Shown here: positions 34,597 to 40,000 of the stretch, piece by piece
Position numbering within the stretch: position 1 is the stretch's first letter
How the letters are laid out: every line of letters begins with the position of its first letter
NCBI RefSeq assembly: GCF_964340395.1
Contig: NC_135551.1
Coordinates: 22,736,003 to 22,776,002 of the forward strand
DNA from: Glandiceps talaboti
Lineage: Eukaryota; Hemichordata; Enteropneusta; Spengelidae
DNA: 40,000 bases
Reading direction: 5' to 3'
Position numbers and translations under genes: made by a program
Notes under the pieces: model-generated
Databases searched by the model: none
Seen by the model: the letters and a program-made list of their open reading frames with translations, nothing else
What the model was told of the DNA's origin: nothing

Positions 34597-35679
34597 TCAT
34601 ATAACGGAGCTGAGTTGTTCTCTTTGTGTGACGTCACAGTTTAGCTACGTCACTCTCACAGAGCGAGTACCGAGAAGTCGACATGCCATATACATGATGA
34701 ATTTGTCCCTTGTTTCATTTCGTCGAAATCTGCACCAGGCACTAAAAACTTTGATAGTAGGGGTGAACAGGATCCTACATGTGGAAAACAATACTATTTA
34801 ACTAAGCGGCCGAACAGCAAAGAGGTGTGAAGCCGACTGGTGTTCTATAAACCCGTTCTGAGATTGCAATGGGCAAGAAAACTAACGTTTTCCGTAAAAC
34901 AGTACCCTAACAATAGGACAAAGTACGAATGCAAAACGGGCAAAAGAACTCCACGAAAACCTAAATGCAGACTGACAGCAACAAATTCACGATTATAACA
35001 TAATATAAAGTAATTATGTAAGGTATGTTGATTGTACATTCAAATTGTATTTAAGTGTCAGGAGATTGCATTTCAAAGGCAATAAAGAATGTAATTTGTG
35101 AGAAAGCATTTTGAAATGACCATGTTCAAAACGTCCATATAAGTAAGTTATATAAGTATAGTTTATTGAGAACAATTGCAATGTCGTATCTTAGAAAGAC
35201 AATAAATACGCTTCGTAATTCACAATTAGAGATATATGATTCATTCATTCAACATCGTCTGTGATTGAAGCGAGGATGAGAGAGATACATATGCCGGAAA
35301 TAGTCCTCAAATAACACTTCATTCACCGACTTATATTGGGGCCCTATTTGACCCGTGTTCATGAACCGTTAAGATTCGACCTCATCTGGCGTCCTAACAT
35401 ATATTATAACATGATTAAATGCAGATTGAGTTCATAAAGCCAAACATCATGACATGTTTCATGAAATGTATAACTATTACTAGTTATATGGTTCTCATTC
35501 ATGTCTTCATTGCAGTCATAATTTCCTGCCCATCCCATAGCGAGTACTTTTCCATGGCGCGCACTTCAAAATTGTGCACTTCCAAGTATACATAACGGGA
35601 CCTCGAAATAGTATGCTTCGAAATAGAATGGAAACATGTTAATAGAAGTCAGTTAACCTGATACAGAGCGTCGATAGAA
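34597..35679. other. Unique AT-rich sequence
   Basis: Apart from AATAAA motifs and an overlapping open frame to 34801, nothing is supported. Confidence 0.5.
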
Positions 35680-35885
35680 ATCTTACAAATATTGGTTAAT
35701 TTTATATCTGGCGCCACAATCGTTTCACTAATGCTTCACATTTCATCGTCTTGCGCGCAAAACATCTTAAACTAAATGTGGCTTCATTTTCGTTGTGTGA
35801 GCTACCCTTTAGTGATCCGTCATTAAATTGTAACAAATTGACTAAAATCGCTGTCGAGCTTGCCGATAAAAGGTAAAAAATGTTA
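35680..35885. repeat. Diverged fold-back minisatellite locus
   Basis: The forward side has AGAAATCTTACAAATATTGG, then CTTCACATTTCATCGTC and GCAAAACATCTTA. The reverse side at about 35838-35885 has CTAAAATCGCTGTCGAGC, then GCCGATAAAAGG and AAATGTTAG. This is the same forward-then-reverse order as the other loci, in an older, decayed state. GGCGCC occurs near the left side. Confidence 0.55.
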
Positions 35886-38800
35886 GTCTGAGATTTAGGT
35901 TGTGCGAAAAGATAAAATATACTTAACTTAGTATATTTGTGTAGCTTTAGGTACACAGATTTCGATTTAGTAACACAATCACCCAAGATAGCAACAACGC
36001 CTTTTCTTCTTGTTTGAACCACGTTAACGTGTAAGAATCAAAGTGCACTACTATAATTTGATGATGATAAAGAACAAAATACAATGTATACAACTTGTCC
36101 ACCATTGTACACGGTTTCATACACATCGATCATTCTATATAGAGCTTTTATAAATCAAATCACACTCATGTAATTCTATGTTTGAATTTTATTAAACACG
36201 AAATACTTTTGAACAGTGAAATCTGAGAACTCAATTTTTATCAGCACAGAGAATGGCGAGTACTAGTGCATTCATGGCTGTAATGGTGTAAATTGAATTA
36301 ACTTCATTATTATTATTATAAGTATAAAATGAGTTTCCTTCCCGTTATGTTCAGTTTAGAGGGAAAATCACGATATTAATAGCATATATGTACAAACACT
36401 AAAATACAAAATAGAGTTGATTCGTATCTAATTCGATTCAGCCTAGATCAATATTTATTGGATTTCTTAGGACGACATAAAAAGACTTTTTGGTGGTCCA
36501 TGCAGATTTAGCGGTTTTGAAAAAGCATTATCGTAATAAAGTACCGACAAGGCTTGATATCGAAATCCGTTGTAACATCTGTTTAAAGTAAACAGTCTGC
36601 TATTGTAAATTATTGAGAACGTGATCCACAATCATTTTTCCACACTCGGCCGAACCCAGATTTCGTCTCTCGACGCTTCTGCATACTCCATATACTATGC
36701 ATACGAACTTTAAAGCGTATTATAATATCCTAGCTTAATGTCATGAAAGAACAGCGAAATAATCGGATTTATTGATGTGGTCTCTGCTGATTAGCACTTA
36801 AGACGGGGACAGATACTTCAAATACTCTGCTAGAAACAGATTCAATGAACTATTATCATGTGATTGCCTCTGGCATACATCCCTAGTAAACTTAGCTTAT
36901 CTGCCTTATGATGGACTAAAACATGCATACTAGGGTAATCATAAAAGACACGGGAGTTAGTCGTTCTACTGATAATTTCTTGTCATCAACAATTAATATT
37001 AACTTAGGGGTATGGATATATTTTGACTTATTCATGTCTTTGTTTAGAGTGCCTTTAGCGCTTCTTATTTTGCTGTCTTCGCTCATCCGAAACATTGCAT
37101 TATTTATTGATCAAAGTGCTTACCGTACTGTACATGATGCGATTATAAAAATGTCACCTGGAATATTATGTAGGACACGTAAGATTTATGGTAATTGGGC
37201 ATCAGATTTGTGGATCGGAATTGAATGATAAGTTGTATACTGGAAGAACTAAACAAGGAGTAGATGCCCCGAGGGACATATAAAATTGTTACTCAGTAGA
37301 TATTAGTAATGCTATATCTAGCAATTCATATTTATGTGAATAATATCCACGACAGATCGATGTGTATATAGATGAATATACACATATTTGACAACTGCAA
37401 AATGACTTTCGAGCTGTTTATTGGATGAATGGAGCTGGTGCTTCGATACATCGATGATAGGAGGGGTTAGGGGAGAGATCAATAGTTGAAATATAAGATT
37501 ACAAAAACTAACTTATTTTAGTAAAACCATAACCCCCCCCCCCTCCCGTCAAAACACCATTCAAAATTCATTGACCAAAATTGTTTTTCAGACAGCACAA
37601 TCAATTTCAAATCAGTATGTAGTACCATGGAGGTATGACTACCTCCATGGTAGTACTATGAAAATATAGCCAGTATATTTAATATAATATGTTATTTATA
37701 TAATATAATAGTATATTTAATGTATTTTAGTGCCAAACATTTACTTTTTAGAAGTATTTGTATTTAAAGTTACAAAACAGATTCCATTAAAAATAAAATC
37801 GCTTTTAAAGGATCAGAACTATTATGGTTCAACACCCGTCCTCACCTCCAAACTAAATATTATTTTTAGCAAACACTGGACTGTTGATCTCGTCCCTTAC
37901 CGTTCCCAAGATTTGTGGATTCCCTATTGTGTGAATTATAACACATTTGTCCACAGTACACATGTTTATTGCTCTTGGGCCAATATGGGGAAGAGTATTT
38001 TTTGTTTACCACATCAACATACATCAATTATCAGGTATAAGTTGTTATATTTGTTGCCCGAGTACCATCCGGCCAGGATAAAAAAAGTCGTTGTGTAAAC
38101 ACCACGGTTGATTAAATATGAAAATATGAGAACACAGTGCCAGATGTACCAGCATCAAACAGGTCATTTCCCCCATCTATCAGTAATATAACACTTGTGT
38201 TTGATCCCTTTACTCTAATCAAAATGTCACCAAGACAACCCAATAAGCATGTTTTTTTTAAAAACGTATTTAACCGCAAAAAGGGCGCGCGTCTTGTCTT
38301 CAGGTCTACAAAGTTGATTAATCTGGGTTGACAACACTCATAAAGTTTCAATTAGAAGGACGGAAACATAGACAGTATAATACGACGAGTCGAGCACCAT
38401 GGAACAACAGCACATGCCATGGTGTTCTCAATAATGTAAAAGACACAGAAATCTAAATTTGAAACAAAGTATGAAACATACGTCATCTTAATAGTCTTCT
38501 GGTGACATCAATGTTTATAATGGTCAAAATATTGATGTGAACGTGACGCCATGGTTATCGAGTTCTACTTAGAACGTCTTAGAACATAAACTTTCCCAAG
38601 ATCTTATGTGACATTAATAACATCATTCATCATACCATCGTTTCTAAATACTTGTTTTGGTAGTAAAGTAAAATGATATTTTATAATTTTGTTTCACCAG
38701 TAGCGAAACAGTTCTCTGAATAAACAATGTTTAAATTACATGTACATCCGTAGCGTTAACTGAACTTTTAAAAGTTTATCATATTTAGAATACCATTTCT

Positions 38801-39435
38801 GTTATAATCTTGTTACCATGGCATTTTCAAATCGGAATTAACGAGAGTGGTGTCATTGCCAGGAGTCCTTCCTTTTGTGCTCATGATCACTGTCCCATGA
38901 CAAATGGTAAACAAGTTTTTTTTAAGTTGTTTAAATGAGTATTTGGAAGACAGTGTCTTTTCCAATACTTAATGCTAAACAAATTCAAAATAATGTAAAA
39001 GTAATGAAAATAAATACATGATATTTGTCATCCCTCAACTTTACCTGTGACAGGCAAACGTTAGCTTGATACACCATGCTAGACAACCAACTTACCTATA
39101 TTGTAAATTAAAAACCACAGACAATTGGCTGTGCAAACAGGTAAATAGCAATTTGTCTTCCGAAAGTAGATGTTAAAGAGAAAATTTAAAGTAGCGTTAA
39201 TTCTCTTTTACAACTCTTATAATGTTTTCTAGTCATTTAATTTTTACGGTCATTCTCATATATGTCGTTTCGAAAACGAATTCCTGAAATAATGAGGAAT
39301 AAAAACGCACCGGAGGAACTTTACATGCATTATACGCGTTATTTATGTCGATTCGTCGTTCGTAATTGGACAATTCGATTCGCTCCTCTTTAGATGTTCA
39401 CATTGCATGTTTATACCATGTTATGCCTTCCAATT

Positions 39436-39436
<1 letters not shown>
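35886..39436. other. Long AT-rich stretch, no supported gene
   Basis: Contents are a C-rich run at 37533-37547, a strong small hairpin at 37623-37652 (listed), and an AT-only region at about 37675-37720. The 101-codon (36923-37228) and 122-codon (37730-38098) plus frames have no recognisable motif and are of chance length. Confidence 0.5.
37623..37652. repeat. Perfect 13-bp hairpin with TGAC loop
   Basis: TACCATGGAGGTA and its exact complement flank a four-base loop. The symmetry continues imperfectly outwards (TATGTAG / GTACTATG). It may extrude as a cruciform in DNA or fold in RNA. No T-run follows and no gene is next to it. Confidence 0.85.

Positions 39437-39439
<3 letters not shown>

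Positions 39440-39478
<39 letters not shown>
39440..39478. repeat. (CA)n microsatellite
   Basis: About 19 uninterrupted CA units. Confidence 0.97.
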
Positions 39479-39479
<1 letters not shown>

Positions 39480-39654
39480 TTATATATGAGTTGCAATTCT
39501 TTCATCGAAAATGTACACAGAGATAAGCTGTGTATGTCTACAACTGAATTTGATTTGTCATTGTAAACAGAAGCAATCAATCGATGTGTTGAATATCTTA
39601 GTTTTGACCAGAACTCGAACAAACTTTTGGAGTTTTCGATATTGAAACTAGCTA

Positions 39655-39693
39655 GAGGGCACTCGATATGGCTTATGCCCTCCAGATATCGAG
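39655..39693. other. Interleaved inverted repeats
   Basis: GAGGGCA (39655-39661) pairs with TGCCCTC (39676-39682). CTCGATAT (39662-39669) pairs with ATATCGAG (39686-39693). The two pairs interleave rather than nest. In RNA this is pseudoknot topology, but there is no base between the first two strands, so a classic H-type fold would be strained. The two stems may instead be alternatives. Confidence 0.6.
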
Positions 39694-39749
39694 TTGGTTA
39701 ATCAAAAATGATGTTTTGTCTTGATCGTCTCTATGAATTAAATAACACG

Positions 39750-39940
39750 AATGAAATTAAAAGTGCGATTATTAATTAAACTTATAAAATGTTTCTACCC
39801 ACGATGTGTTCTTATTAATTAAAACGTTCTAATTAATTAAAACACGCAATTCAATTAAACTGCTGAGTGGTTCAATCAACAATGTATTCATGCGAAATAA
39901 AAAAGCATCGATTTAATTAAATTACAATTTAATTAAGATA
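39750..39940. repeat. Cluster of TTAATTAA motifs
   Basis: The exact palindromic octamer occurs at 39772, 39815, 39833, 39913 and 39929, with further ATTAAA variants between. The core TAATTA is the known site type for Antp/paired-class homeodomains. The cluster could be a regulatory element, a decayed short tandem repeat, or both. Confidence 0.6.
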
Positions 39941-40000
39941 CTCGGGACTTTGTCCTCGTCTAGTCCTTTATTTGAATTGCGCAAATTTGTTCTTTTAAAA

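Noticed and set aside
37730-38098. 122-codon plus frame as a gene
   Set aside because: No recognisable motif; in AT-rich DNA one or two frames this long are expected by chance in 40 kb on both strands.

Overview
This window looks like non-coding DNA from an animal nuclear genome. By eye it is roughly 36% G+C, with no dense gene packing, no operon-like layout and no prokaryotic signals. It carries long di-, tri-, tetra- and pentanucleotide microsatellites, a tRNA-headed SINE, small inverted-repeat (MITE-like) elements, fold-back palindromes and a dispersed minisatellite. This mix is typical of marine invertebrate genomes such as molluscs, lancelets, hemichordates or echinoderms. The sequence alone does not let me choose among them.

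I recognise no protein-coding gene. The longest open frames outside simple repeats are about 100-125 codons. At this base composition, one or two of that length are expected by chance in 40 kb read on both strands. Many of the longer frames are only microsatellites read as protein. A few short stretches have exon-like signals (a good splice acceptor, in-frame codons, a poly(A) signal) and are listed with low confidence. The window could be intergenic or lie within a large intron.

Layout: 1-125 is one arm of a fold-back palindrome family. A full palindrome lies at 28065-28425, and a decayed relative at about 25922-26015. At 165-290, 9195-9722, 12420-12780, 27985-28530, 31400-31640 and 35680-35885 there are clusters of a degenerate ~42-bp repeat. 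In most of these the units run forward and then in reverse complement, which gives fold-back loci with minisatellite arms. At 1596-2220 a separate ~240-bp palindromic unit is repeated in tandem. At 7860-8275 there is a minus-strand tRNA-derived SINE. At 11333-11711 and 17278-17587 two copies of one MITE with ~24-bp terminal inverted repeats occur, and one of them contains an expanded CAC microsatellite. Large compound microsatellites lie at 4209-4310, 15117-15289, 17904-18084, 19944-20324, 21430-21660, 23259-23512, 26598-27014 and 30923-31135. Two pairs of these share flanking sequence in opposite orientation, so they travelled as parts of dispersed repeats. Near the right end, 39750-39940 holds a dense cluster of TTAATTAA motifs.

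There is no pathway to reconstruct. The window mainly records small non-autonomous mobile elements, fold-back DNA and microsatellite birth.
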